Assembly: GCA_003427395.1 (NCBI GenBank) | Contig: BFEA01000298.1 | Coordinates: forward strand, 334,475 to 398,474 | Reading direction: 5' to 3' | Source: Chara braunii | Lineage: Eukaryota; Streptophyta; Charophyceae; Charales; Characeae | DNA: 64,000 bases | In this document: one piece after another, positions 21,068-34,600 of the stretch | How positions within the stretch are numbered: the stretch's first letter is position 1 | How the letters are laid out: the number at the start of each line of letters is the position of its first letter | The notes under the pieces: model-generated | Told to the model about the DNA's origin: nothing | Database searches by the model: none | Seen by the model: only the letters and a program-made list of their open reading frames with translations | Program-made: the position numbers and the translations under genes

Positions 21068-22633
21068 CTCCTCCTCTCTCCGTCGCCCAATTTTTCTGTG
21101 ACATCTCCCGCCCCCCCCCTCCTTCTCCTTTCAGTCCTCTTCCTCTCTCGGGCTCTCCCTCTCCTGTTCTCGCTCAGCTTCCTCTTTCGCTGTCCATGCT
21201 CTCTCCCCTGTCTGTCTTTGCTCTCCTTTCCCCCCCTAACCTCTCTCTTTCTCTCTGCACTCTGCCGTTTTCCCCCGAACACAACGCACCCTCACCATGA
21301 CTCTATCGGAGCCAAAACATCGCCTGTATTTGTTCATGATGACGGTGCGTTGTACTGGAGGCAAGACGTACTTTGCTTCCCTCCGTGTGCTTTTGTTCAT
21401 CTCTTTCTCTCTCTCTTTTTTTTCCCCTCTCTTCATGATAAGGGTGCGTTGTATTCGACGGAAGAGGATGTGTATCATAATTGTATCTCTCGTCTCCACG
21501 TATTCATTGGCGAATATCTTTTCTGGGCATCTTTCGCTCTTTCCACCGTCTCGCTCTACCCCTCTACATGTCACCTTCTTTTTTTTTTGTTTTTTTTGTT
21601 TTTACACGCACTTTCTCCATCTCACCCTTACAGTATCTTTCTCTCGACCTCTCTTTCCCCTTTTTCCCCCTCTTGTCGTCCCTCTGAGGGCATACTCACG
21701 CTAGGATGTTTTTGCTTAATTTGTGGTGGTAATTGCGGTCCGATTCATCCGGATCTGGCCTTAAATGCGGTCGGATACATACAAGATAGTGCTAGTGTGT
21801 GTACGCCCTGACTTCTGCGCACTCCTTTCCGTCGATGGCCGTGCGTGTCTCATATCCTTTTTTTTTTTTCCTTCGTTATTTTGGGCCATTCCATCCATCC
21901 CCACCGACTGCCGTTGGTCCAGCCTGTGTATGATTGTCCAGACTATGGTTCACTTTCGATTACCGTCCTGTCAACCACGTTCTCCCTCCATCCTCTCTGT
22001 GTTTCTTACTCCCGCCTGTTCTTTTTTCTCACAATGCGTCTCCTCTCTCTCTCTCTCTATATATCTTATGGATCTTGTCATGGCTCTGCCTCTGCACTTC
22101 TGCTCGCACCCTGGATTACATCATCATCCATAATGAATCGGAGCTTATATTGGGGTAGAGCCCCCTATAGCGTGCTCGTCTTATCCTTCCCTCTGTCACC
22201 GAGCTGAACTCATTCCTTGTCTCATGTCGAAAATATCCTTCTACGTGTTTTATTCGGTTACGACCCCTTTCTCTTCCGCCATCTCTGTTTTATTCGCTGA
22301 CGACCGCAATATAAGCTCATGTCGTCAGCCAACGGCAGATGGCGTAGTAGGTGCTGTCTATGTTCAGCCCTGTATTAACGATCACCTCTCGCTCGCTTCT
22401 GGTTTCTTTGTCTCTAGCTGTCTATGTTGACGTCTGTTTTATGCGTTCTCTCTCTCTCTCTCTCTTCCCCTCCCTCCCCGCTCCCTCCACTCTCCCTCCC
22501 CTCCCTCCCCCTCTCCCTGGGGAAAAAAAAGCATGGCGTTGCTTGCTATGAGTGTGTTGCTCTCGCGGTTCACGTCAGCTGGCAACACCTCGCATGGAAC
22601 ATGTGTTTCTCGATTCTCCTTCTTTCTCTACAC

Positions 22634-22681
<48 letters not shown>

Positions 22682-25600
22682 TGCTGTCTGCGTTCACCCT
22701 CCAAAATGAGGTGTGCGCCGATAAGGTGGTGGCCTTGCCGTCAGTTCCACAACGTTTTGGTGTTTTAGATGAGATGGTAATTGCTTGTGGTGGCTTTGGA
22801 GCCTCGCTCCACGGCTCACCAGATATGCACAAAGACAAATTCTGGCGATGCATCTTTCCATGTTCTACATGTAGCTCATGCTCCTTTTGTTGTACATTTG
22901 ATGAGTGGGGTGGAGCGAGGCGCTTGATTGTGCGGGCCCTCGATTGTGGGTGAAAGTCGTTGGAATTCACGAAGTGGGAAGCGACCCAAGGGTCCCCGCC
23001 GCCTATGTGCGTGTCTTCGCCAGTGCGCTGCGGTATGGAGCGATGAGGGCCCATAGTATAATAATCAAGCGCAATTCTTCCTCAGCAAAGGGGTATTTCC
23101 TCTGGACGGCACCGCTAGAGAACACCTCGCAGTGGCTGGCTGCAACAACAGCGTGCGCTAGAGACAGAGCTGTGGTATAGCGGAGTCGAGGATGTGAGCA
23201 ATTCGACTGGCGAAACTTGGTCTATACCCGTCTTCCCCCGAATAGAACATACGGTCAGTATATCTGTATTTTGCGCAACTTTCCGTCCTCATGCATCGAT
23301 AATGACCGTGCGTTCTATTCGGGGGATGACGGGTACTTCGAGAAGATGCACGCCTCCCTCCCTCCCTCCCTCCCTCCCGGAGGCGAGCAGTTTGATTGCC
23401 GAAACGTAGTCTACCCGTCTTCCTCCGAATAGAACATACGGTCACTATACCTGTACTTTGCGCAACTTTCCGTCTACGTGCATCGATAATGACTGGATGT
23501 AGTCTACCCGTCTTCATCCGAATAGAACATACGGTCACTATACCTGTACTTTGCGCAACTTTCCGTCTAGGTGCATCGATAATGACTGGACGTTCTAATC
23601 GGGGGAAGACGGGTAGTTCGACAACGTCCACGCTTCTTCTCGATAATGCCGTAGTGTGTGTGTGTGTGATCGACTCATCGGAAATCGAAAGCTTTATTAG
23701 GTTTTAGTTTTTATTTCTCCTGCACTGGGGAGCTTCCTCTCTCACCAACACCGGACATTACGTTGGCGAAGATCAACTGAATAACAGCCCTTGACGTTGC
23801 CGTGGGTTGTGTATCGACAAGAAAAGGAGAGGGAAACCCACGGCAACGTCAAGAAAGACGGGGAAAGGGGGAGGGGGGAAACTACCGCGCTTGAACCCAC
23901 CAGCACGGGATGTCATCACGTAGGTGGCGTCTTACACCGGGAAGCGTGGAGAGAAGGCCATTGTCCGTTGGAGTCGCCTCTTACTGTTGGGCGCCTGAGC
24001 GCAGCGTCTCCCCTATGCACGCATAATATCTCGTTTTAGTCGTATTTCACTCGGTGCTTCTGCCTTCTTACGCTTGGCGGTCGTCCATCTGCCCCTTTGC
24101 AGCTGGCTCTCGTTCACGCCTCTCCAGCTGTGCTGTTCTGTAATATCATCTCCCTCCTTGCGCCTCTCCTGCGACCACTCCCCTGCTCTCCATCCTCTTC
24201 TCTCTCTCTCAAAGCGTCGGCCATTCGTTTCTCGCTCTCGGCCATTCGCTCCTTTCCTGCTTTCCTCTCCCCCAACTCTCTCCTCTCTACCGTCAGTTTC
24301 CCCTCCCCCTTTCCCCGACTTGCCGTCACCCCCCCCCCTCTCCCCTACCGTCTTCCCCCTAACACAATGCACCCTCATCATGATGGCATCGGATCGGAAA
24401 GATGGCCTGTATATATACATCTATTTCCAGGGTGTGTTATGTGCGGGGGAAGACGGTAGTTTCCCCTCCCTTTTTCCCCGTCTTCCCGCCACCCGGTTTT
24501 CTTTTTGCTGTCGAATCCCCCCGACGACTTTCTCGTCCTTGCAATTCATTCTTCTCCGCTTGCCCTTGCTGGACTTGTCCTCTTCCTACTCGCCCTCCTC
24601 CGTCGCCGCCTCCCGCGCTCCACCGTGGCTCCCTCCTGGCCTTCCCCTCCCCTTCGTACTCTCCCCCACCTTTCCCTTTCCCCATCTCTTCGCTCCCCGC
24701 ATTCTTTGCAGGCTCTCGCTCCCCAGGGCTCCCCTTTCACTTCTCCCCTTCCCCCGCTCCCCTCTCGCCTCCCTCTCTGGTATACCCCTCTGGACTCCTT
24801 CGACTCCGTTTCCCGGGATCCTCCTTCGACTCCCAGCTTCGCCTCCTCCTCTTCCCCCCCCCCCCCCCCCCCCCCCNCCNNCCCCTTGCTTTTCACCCCA
24901 TTAAAAATACCATTCTGGGACCAAGTGAGCTGGCGTTGATGTCGGATTCACAGGTATATAATTGTCAGGATATACCAACCAGGCTCCCCCTGTCCGCACT
25001 CCCCGTCTCGCGGAAGCTCGTCCCCTCTATTCCTGTTGTTCGCGGCTCGGCATCCTGTCCCCCGCTCCCCCCGTCCCTTGCACTCCTTTTCTCCCCGCTC
25101 CACTTTGCCCCGATTCCTCCTTCCCCTGTGGCTGTCTCCCGTCGCTTGTCGTAGCTTCCCCCTCTTGATCCTTCTCGTGAATCTCGCACATCTTCTGTTG
25201 CACCTATAGTCTCATACCAGACCTTCTCCTTAACTATCCTTCTTACAGCTCCCTCCCTTACCTCCTCCCTCGCCACGCCCGGCTGACAGATCCCTTCCTT
25301 ACGGCTTCTCTCCCCTTGCCAGATTCCGCTCCCACAGGTCCTCCCCTTACAACTCCCCCTCCTACACCTTCCCATCCTCTTCCACCTTATCTGTAGTCGC
25401 CCCGTTGTACACGTTCCAACGGCACCTCATCCTACTGCACTACCTTCCTCTCCGGCACCACCCTGCCTCTTCCAACTCCCACTCCACTACCTCCTCGACC
25501 ACCTTCCCCTCCACTATCTTACTTTCATTTGTCACCCCCCACCCTCCATCTCCTCCTCTCATACTAGCGGCCTCTCCTACAAGTCCTTCCTGCAGCAGTA

Positions 25601-28567
25601 GCTCCTCCTCCACTACCAGCTTCCCTTTCTCCATTAGCTCCCCTCTTCCACCAGCTCCGCCTCCTCCACCAGCTCCCGTCCTCCACTAGTTCCCCCTTCA
25701 CCAGCTTCCGACGAATCTCTCTCCTTTACCAGCTCGGCCTTCCCTACCAGCTTCCCCTCCGTCAGCCCCCCTTCCATCAGCTCCTCCTCCGCCAGCTCCC
25801 CGTCCCATTAACCATCTCTTCCTCCACCAAGTCTTCCTCCTCCACCAGCTCCCCTTCGTCCACCGGCACCCCCTCCGCCAGCTCTCCCTCGTCCACCAGC
25901 TCCCCCTCTTCGACCAGCTCCCCCTCTTCGACCAGCTCCCCATCCTTCACTGCGTCTCCTCCTACGCCACCTGCCGTTCTACGTAACGCCCGCCGTCCTA
26001 CAGCACCTCCGCGTCCTTGACCTCCTCTTCCTCCTACACCATCTCTCCTTCATACATTACCTTCTCCTCCTACATTACTTACTAATGCGCAACGCCCCGT
26101 CCGACATAAGCTCCCTCTCCACTGTCTCGTCCTAACTACTCTACGCCTCCCTTTCTGAAGTCTCTCTCTTTCTTAGCCGTCGCTTTTACATTCGGCTGCA
26201 AAGACATTTCTTGTTCCCACGGTGTCTCAGTCATCCAGTTCACCCCCCTTGCAGCCCTTCTTGCGTGTAGGCGTCTTAAACCTCTCTTCTAGGGTCCGAT
26301 CTTTTACTTATCCGCGTATAAATCCCCCTTTGATTTGGTCTCTTGCAGTTGCCCCCCTTGCATTCCCTCGTCTAACATTTCCTGCGTTTTGCTTTCTCGC
26401 TTCCTGCCCCCGACCGTCGTCACCCGAATAGAACGCGCGGTCATCATTGCTGCATCTGGACTGAAAGTTGCCCCAAATACAGTTATAATGACCGGGCGTT
26501 CTATTCGGATGAAGACGGTAGTTGTGCGGCTCCCTGTTCGACCCGTCCTCGTCCTCTACCCCTTGCTTTGTACCCTCTCTATTATCGTACCTCCCCTCAT
26601 TTTACCTCGACCATCCTCCCTTCCAGCACCTCCCCTCATCTAAACTCTCCCGTATTACTCTTCTCTTCTCATTTATCCGTATTGGCCTTGGCTGTTTTGG
26701 CCCTACCTTCGTTCCACTCCCTGCGTTTATTGTCCGAGGTTGACTCAGACAGCATCGACATTGTTTCTCTGCGTGCCTTGCCAGTATGTCTGCGTGTGGC
26801 TGACAGTACTTCGCTTGGTTGAATTCTTTTTGTCGGCATGCGATGCAGGCATGCTACCGTCTTTGCCCGAATAGAACATACGGTCACTATAGCTGTATGT
26901 GATATGTGCAGCGATAAAGTCGGCAGATTGATGAGAAATCGTATGACCAACTTTTGGGAGTGGTTGCCCAAACAAATTATCAACTGCCCATGAATTCTCT
27001 TTGCCACGGCCACTGTCTTCTCTTGAATTCAATCCTTCCAATCATCAGTGTATGGAAGCTCTCTCTCGGGTTCAGTACTGTCATGATGAGGCTGCTTTGA
27101 GTCTGGGGATCTTTTCTACAGGCAACGTCTTCCCTCAAACACAATTCCCCCCGATCATGACTGTATAGAAGCTATCTTTCCTGTCCGATACAGTCGTGAC
27201 AAAGCTGCGTTGCATCTGGGGAAAGTCTGTCGGCCGGCAATCTTTGGGCTCTTGTGTCATTTTGTTAGAGTGAATTCGCTAAACGCTTTGTAGGCGTAGG
27301 CGCAGGGGCTGATGTGTAGTATGGTACACCTGTACGTTGGGTTTAGATGGAGCTACACTGGATGGGCTGTGATTTTCTTGTGTGTGTAGATATTCTTTCC
27401 TCTGCTTATATCCCTTACGTCCGCGCTGGCATCTTTTCCCATACGGTGGACTTGTTAGTTCATCTCTATTATTAGAGTCTGTATTGGCAACACACAATCA
27501 AAAGAAAAAGGAAAAAAAAAAGGAAAAAAAGGAAAAGAAACAAAGAGCCTGTATTGGCATTACAAGCTACCGGTAGATGAAAATGCCGGGGCATGATTTT
27601 CCATGTGAAAAAAAAAAGCTGGAACATGAACGGTGGTAAACACAAAGGGATGACGTCATGAGAGGTTGTGGACGGATATCCATTTGCAGACTGTGAGGGC
27701 CTACTTACATTAGCACTTTCCCCAAATGTTTCTGGCCGCAATTACAGCCCAACCTGGATGTATTGGACCACAATCACATCCAGAGCTCAGTCAAAAAAGT
27801 CCTAGTGTGAGTATGTCCTGAGGGAGATACATGAACATGCACACTGTGTGGAATGGGTAGAGTTTGTGGGCGCATCGGACGCACAGGACAAATCAGGGAA
27901 AGACCAACGGAGTAAGAGACATGCAGTTACCTGCGCAGTGTATGACATGTGTTGGGCCAGAGGTCTATGAGCTGCATCACGATATGTTGAACGAACACGT
28001 TTGACTGAGTTCATGATATGGGTTCAAAGATATGTGTTTGGCGTTTGGCATAACGCATGTAGTGTGCCAGGCCCGCCCATGGAGGCGAAGGCAAAGCCAA
28101 GCAACACACGTCTGCCGCCTGAAAGTGTGTGTAAGGAATATTCTGTTTGTGAAGGGAGGGAAAAGCACTCTCCGTTATGTTTGTATTTGGCATTTTTCAC
28201 ATAACGTACAAAGTGTAGCTTTGCCTGCCATTTGAAGGTGTAGTATTGTGCCATTTTTTTTTGGGGCGGGGGGCGGGGGTGCACAGAAGATTCCCTGTTA
28301 TCTTTGTGTGTTTGGATATCTTGCAGACGGGAAAGGAACGTCCGGTATGTTTGTGTTTGGCCTTCACGGGAGAAGACCTGATCCTAATGGCAACAACTCG
28401 TAAAATCCATTTGCCAAGGTTCTAGCCAGGCAACTTCAACATCAAATGAAAGAGGGGAAGTCAACATCATGCAAGTAAGCAGCACAAAGAAAGTTAAAAA
28501 AGCTTAAGTTAGCAGCACAAAGAAAGTTAAAAAAGCTTAAGTAAGCAGCACAAAGGAAGTTAGAAAA

Positions 28568-28620
<53 letters not shown>

Positions 28621-31600
28621 AGACGCTTACTTATATTCCAAACACAATTCAACAGAGGCCGGGGACCTCACAATTCGACCCGGAGTTAAAAACCTTTTCC
28701 ATTGAGGCCTGGAGTAGAATACCCCTGTTGCAAAAAAAACAAAAAGAAAAAAAGAAAAAAAACGAAAAGAATACCCCTGTTGCCTTGCCGGGAAAGATTG
28801 TCCCTTTTTATAGGCTACAGGATACAATGTCTTGAGCAATGCGGCAAAAGAACACCACCCTGTAACAGGGCTATTCTTTTCTGCAGGGTGGGGTATTTTG
28901 CAGGGTGTCTTTTTGAGCAATGTGGCATCTCATATACAACAAAACCCACAACCCCATGCCATGCAGACGACTATATCTTGCACGGGGCACGTTCCTATGC
29001 AGCTCGTAGGCAGGGTAAACCACTCTTTGATACGACGGCTGCCTGCCTACCTTGAACCAACACCGGCATGCTATTTACCCCTAGCACGTCTGCCAAAATG
29101 ACTGGGGGCGCAGCTTGTGGGACTGAAGCGCACCTTATTCAAGCCTATTTTTCTAGGTTCTGCAGCCCACCGGGGCTCAAAACTGGCCAACGACAACAAT
29201 GAAAGGGGTCTTGAAATAACAAACACAAGGGCGAGACCGGTGTTCAAGACCTGGCCCCATTCAGCCCTGACAATGGACAGAGGGTCAGAGGGGTTTATGA
29301 AGTAGGGATCCTTGTAACAACCTCCAGCACATTCCAACGGATCGTCATTCATTTAATCAATTCAAGTTTCATGTATGTATTTTGACAGTGTGTGCTTCTC
29401 GAAATTGGGTTCATTGAAGATGGATCAGGAAATCGGAGGGAGGGAGGGAGGGAGGGGTATTGGATAACCAATTAGTCCTTAGACCCATATAAACCATCCA
29501 TCGTGCCATGCATGTGACTAACGCCACTGTTCCGGTATAGCATAAACTAAGAATTGAGTGATTGAACCATGCTCATCGGATGACCTTTTACAAGTGTATG
29601 GAGTTGCAATGAAGCTCGAAGTCGCATCTTTCCACCATGTCTCCACCTCTGTGATTCCCAAAGTTGTCCATAGATGCTAGAGTACAAAACACATTGATGG
29701 CGATTTCCTCCCTCGGGCTGGTTTACCACTGCTAACAACAATTGTCAAGCTACACAGAACATGCTTCAGAGTTTTCAAGCAACCTCCCTAGATGACCACC
29801 AATGGAAAACATCTTCCTTCTTCCTCTGAGAGTATGCTTGATGGGTGGGTGGTGTTTGTGGCCTCTGCGGGCTTATGAGTTTGCTCCATATGCAGTGTGT
29901 ATACCTACATGGGGAGTATAGAAATGGGCAATCTTCAGGAAAGACTCCGGAATAGTAGTACATGTTCTGTCTTGAGTTTGACGGCTCTCTTCTTAGCAAT
30001 GTGGAACATTTCTGTCTCTGTCATCGTCGTTATAAGTCTCCTTCCTCTGTGCTTTTTAAAGTGGAGGGATTTCCCACCCCGTTCTGCCATCCTCCCATGG
30101 GGAGCTCCAAGTATTACTCCCCCGTGTTTGTGTAAAAGGCCTTCTCAACATTTTGTTGTTGAAGCAATTTGCTCTGGCCCTCAATATGACGAAGAGTGGC
30201 CGTTTCAGAGTAGCACTGAGTGTGGCTTTGATGGATTGTTTCTATGAACTTGTGTCGGTAAAAGAAGTTGTAGATGCTGCGCCAGGCACATTCTTGATGC
30301 ACGGGGGTTGACGTTGCTTTTTCTTTGGTGGCTGTTCATCTTTTGTCGGAGCAGGTACGCAGTGGAAGTGGTAATTCGCTCACACCAAAGTATGGCACTA
30401 GAATGCCGGCTCCAACTGGTGTGGGGCCTGGGGGGAGTGTAAACAACAGTGCGTTTAGACAAGCACGCACGTTCAACCCAATGGAAGTACGGGTACCGGA
30501 GAGGCCGGCTTCAAGTGATGCTGTTCTTGATCCAAAGGGACCGGATCGCAGGTGGGATAATCGTTTTGCCTTGTCTTGGGTACGATTGTGGACATGGTCT
30601 TGGGATTCTCTTCTTATGACTGGTTGTTTGTTGTTTGATTGGTCTCATGCAGACACTATTACAGTACACGCCAACGGAATGGTCGATTACTGCTGGTGAC
30701 TGTCATCTATCTAGTATCCCACCTCTACAACAACCTGGGCTTTTATAAAAAAGAAAAAGAAAAAAGAAAAAAGAAAAAAGAAAAAAAAAGGAAGGCTATG
30801 TTTGTTTCCCCTTCCGTTCTTGTCAGGCGCAAGGCTGTTTGCTTTCCATTGGCAAGCGTTATATACATGAAGAAGAGCATTGGGGAGGGGCAAGACATGT
30901 GGACAACAAGTGAGACCCTTCTCCAGGATGAGGAATTTGCCAGACCCCTGATTCCCATGATAGAGGCCCATTTGATAAGAATGAGACTCTGGTTATGAGG
31001 TGCGTTTGAGTACTAGCTCTCTGTCAAAGGCTGCTTGATGTTTCTCTAGTTGGGGCTGTCCTTGTGGTCATGGCATTGGGGCTGATGTTGTGGGTTGAGA
31101 CTTAATGCCTATTGTCATCGTGTTCGTTAAACCACCACTATGTCCGAGGCTGTTTTTACGGGTCCGAAATTGTGCTGTGTGCCCAAAGAAAACTGAACCA
31201 GTGCTGGCGTGATTTCTTTTCTTCTCGGTTGGTGACACCAGCCATTTTGGTCTGGTAACCCCAAGGCACCAAAAGTTTTTGGTGTATGCAATCTCTCCCT
31301 TCGTTTTCTTTGCCTGGGGCTTGTGTAGTGGTGCTTTGAGCACCAGTACATGGCCCCAGCCAAGTTGAGAATCCGATCCAGCCTCTCTTAAAAAATTTGA
31401 GGCCAGTAGGAAAAAAAATAAAAACTATCCCATGCCGTGGGGTGGCACTAGGCCCAGGCCTGAACCAAAAAAAGGAAATCCAACCGCCCCCAGGCGGGCC
31501 CTGTCCCGAGCTCCCTAACTTTCCGGAGAGGCTCATTCGAATTCTCCAGATGTACTGGTGGTTTAATGCCCGCTGGGCATTGTATTCATATACAACTCCC

Positions 31601-34600
31601 AGGCGCTATTTTTGGGTGAAGACGTCAGTCCCCGTCCTCCACTTATTGCCATACAAACTTGCTCAGTGGATATTGAATTGAACAGTGTCACTCTGACAGG
31701 TTTTCCCGGTTCTGGTTCTGGTTCTTCTTCCGTCGGCAACTGCATGCTGATGTAGGTGCTGTCTAGGTCCTCGCTGGTATTGCACGTTTCGGAGACCGGT
31801 TTTTTAGCTCTTGCTTGTTTGCTGGCACGTTCCTGTTATGCTCCAAGGATCAGGCACAGGCAGTATGCCATAGGACTAAATGATGATACATACTATTGTA
31901 ATGAACCCAATCTCGTCTGTCCAGCAATACAGCAAGTCGATAAATAGCAATGTCCCGTGATAAATTGGCCTGGAATAATCAATCAGATGGGAACACAATG
32001 AAGCACCTGATCTTCTGCTGCCACATGTACATTTCCGATTCCAAGAGTAACCAGACTAGAAGAGCGATGGGGGAGGATAGACAGATAGGAAGAGAAGAGG
32101 GTAAGTAGCAATCATGGCTCCTCCAGCTCTGACACATCAGTAGTCTGATCACAATCTGACACGTGGAGAAGGCAGCCTTATCTCCAAAGAGTGCACCTAG
32201 CTTGATGAACAGCATCAGCAGCAGCGTCAACTGTACGTACACACGACGTCACTCTTCACCCACTCTCTCTCGCCCTCTCCTCACCACCTCGCCGTTGTCA
32301 ATGGCCGCAGAAAGGGCCGTCATACTCTCTCTCTCTCTCTCTCCTCTATCGCACACAGCTGGCGCCCATGAAGCAGACTGGCGCCAGCTTCCCAACTCAG
32401 GTCTCACGTGCAGCATTGAAGCCGCGAGGAATCGCAAGACCGAATGCCCAAGTGGTGGCGAAGTCAAGTCTATATAGCATTGACTCGTGGTCACTAGGGC
32501 CAGCTTCAGTCGCAATAAGGCCCGGATCATCGAGATGTTGACGGTTCAGATGCAATTTGTCCCAGTTCCTGGCCGGACTGCATGAGGCCTGAATCTTCGG
32601 GAACCTGCAGACCACTGTTTGATCATTCCCAATCGACGGCCAGAAAATCTTGTGTTGACTTTGACATTCTGGATCTGGGCCTGGGTCCACTAGTTGACTG
32701 TTGACTTTGCAGTCAGCAATCGGTCTGGACTTTTCCCTCTGGCCTGTTTGGCCTGCCTCGGGCACTGGTCATTCGTGCTTGCCTAGGAAGTGGCCGATGC
32801 CCGTTGGGGGGTTCAAGTTGCACATGGAGCACCTGTTTCCAGATCTTGATCCGTCCCCCCTCTCCGACCTCAATCCCGACACCTCCCCCCGATCCTCCCC
32901 CGTATCATCTTCACCCGTTCCCCGACCTACACCGTCCTGTGAAATCCCCCGGTCCTTCCCTGTCTCTCCCTTCCGATCCCGTTCTCTCCCCCGCCCGATC
33001 CCGATCCCGACTCCTCTGTCCCTATACCACCCCTCTCCCGACCCGCGACATCCTGTATCGCCCAGACGATCACGAACCACGATATCCTCCCCCGATCCCG
33101 ATTTCTTGGACCCCTCCTGATTTCCCGATCCCGATATACGATACCCTTCCCTAATCCCGATCTCGACTCCTCTGTACTTCATCCAGGTCACCCCCATCCC
33201 GATCTTTTCTGTACCCTCCTTGACCGAGCCATCCTGACCTGTGCCATTCGTCCACGATATCTATCTCGCCCCTCCGACCCCGTTCCCTTCCCCCACCCCC
33301 CCCTCTCCAGATCTGCGGCATCCTGTATTGCCCAGACTATCTCGATCCGCGATATTCTCCCCTCCCTTATCCCGATCTCGACTCCTCTGTCCTTCATCCA
33401 GGTCAACCCCATCCCGATCCTCCGACCTGTGCTATTCGTCCACGATATCTATCTCGCCCCTCCGATCCCGCTCCCTCCCCTCAGCCCCCACCCAGACTAT
33501 CTCGTTCCGCGATATCCTCCCCTCCCTAATCCCGATCCTGACTCCTCTGTCCTTCATCCAGGTCACCCCCATCTCGATCCTCCGACCTGTGCTATTCGTC
33601 CACGATATCTATCTCGCCCCTCCGATCCCGTTCCCTTCCCCCACCCCCCCTTCTCCCGATCTGTGACATCCTGTATTGCCAGACAATCACGATCCGTGAT
33701 ATCCTCCCCTCCCTAATCCCGATCCTGACTCCTCTGTCTTTCATCCAGGTCACCTCCATCCTGATACTTTTTGTACCATCCCTGACCGAGCCATCCTGAC
33801 CTGTGCTATTCGTCCACAATACTTATCTCGCCCTTCCGATCCCATTCCCTTCCCCCCCCCCCCCCAACCTATACCGCCCCTCTCCCGATCCGCGACATCC
33901 TGCATTGCCCAGACAATCACGATCCACAATATCCTCCCCCCGGCCCCTGTTTCCTGATTCGCCCTTCACCCATCTCGACAGTCTATCACCTCGTCTAGCC
34001 CCATCCCGTGTCCTGGCTCCTTCCTCCCAACTTATCCCTCAACCCATGTGTCACTCCCCCATCTAAGCACATTTAGTGATAGTAAAGACAGACAGACTCG
34101 TGTAGAAGATCTGACACACCTCCTCACTGAAAAGCATGGCTAGCCTGAAAAGGAGAAGGAAAGGAAAAGGAAGACCACGGACAATTTGGTATCAGGGAGC
34201 CATGGGTCACCACTCGAGTGATTGGAGGCCCCGAGGTGGGAAGGAGAGGATGGAGATAAGAATTGCGGAAGAAGCCTCCTCCTCCAAACCTCCCCTCTCT
34301 GGTCACGCAGGACCACAGTCTCAATCACCTCCCTCTCCGGCAGAGCTGCTAAGAGAAATGAAGAAAATGAAGGATCCACAGAAGGGGGAAGAAGTCCAAA
34401 GGTTACCTCTCAGGAATCTTGCCCTTCATGGGCTGATAAACTCGAGAAATGTATTCAGGCCAAACCCTGTCAGTCAAAAGAGATGGAGGAGGGGACGGAG
34501 ACTTGGAAATCCCACTGCTAAGAGAAATGAAGAAAATGAAGGATCCACAGAAGGGGGAAGAAGTCCAAAAGGTTACCTCTCAGGAATCTCCCCCTTCATG

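Larger units (their letters stand above)
18417..30354 (+). other. SCD2 intron 1, 11.9 kb
   Basis: The intron is bounded by GTGCGT and TTTGTCGGAGCAG. The first 8 kb is strongly pyrimidine-rich on the coding strand. The rest is mixed and holds many small MITEs listed separately. Long Ser/Leu/Pro-rich or Arg/Glu-rich frames (for example 20608-21300, 24074-24904) are low-complexity artefacts of the CT bias. I see no further SCD2 exon in it, although a small extra exon of a poorly conserved region cannot be excluded. Confidence 0.75.

Noticed and set aside
20608-25943. Long Ser/Leu/Pro-rich and Arg/Glu/Gly-rich frames in intron 1
   Set aside because: They reflect the pyrimidine-rich strand bias and microsatellites. 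None has a domain or phase agreement with SCD2.
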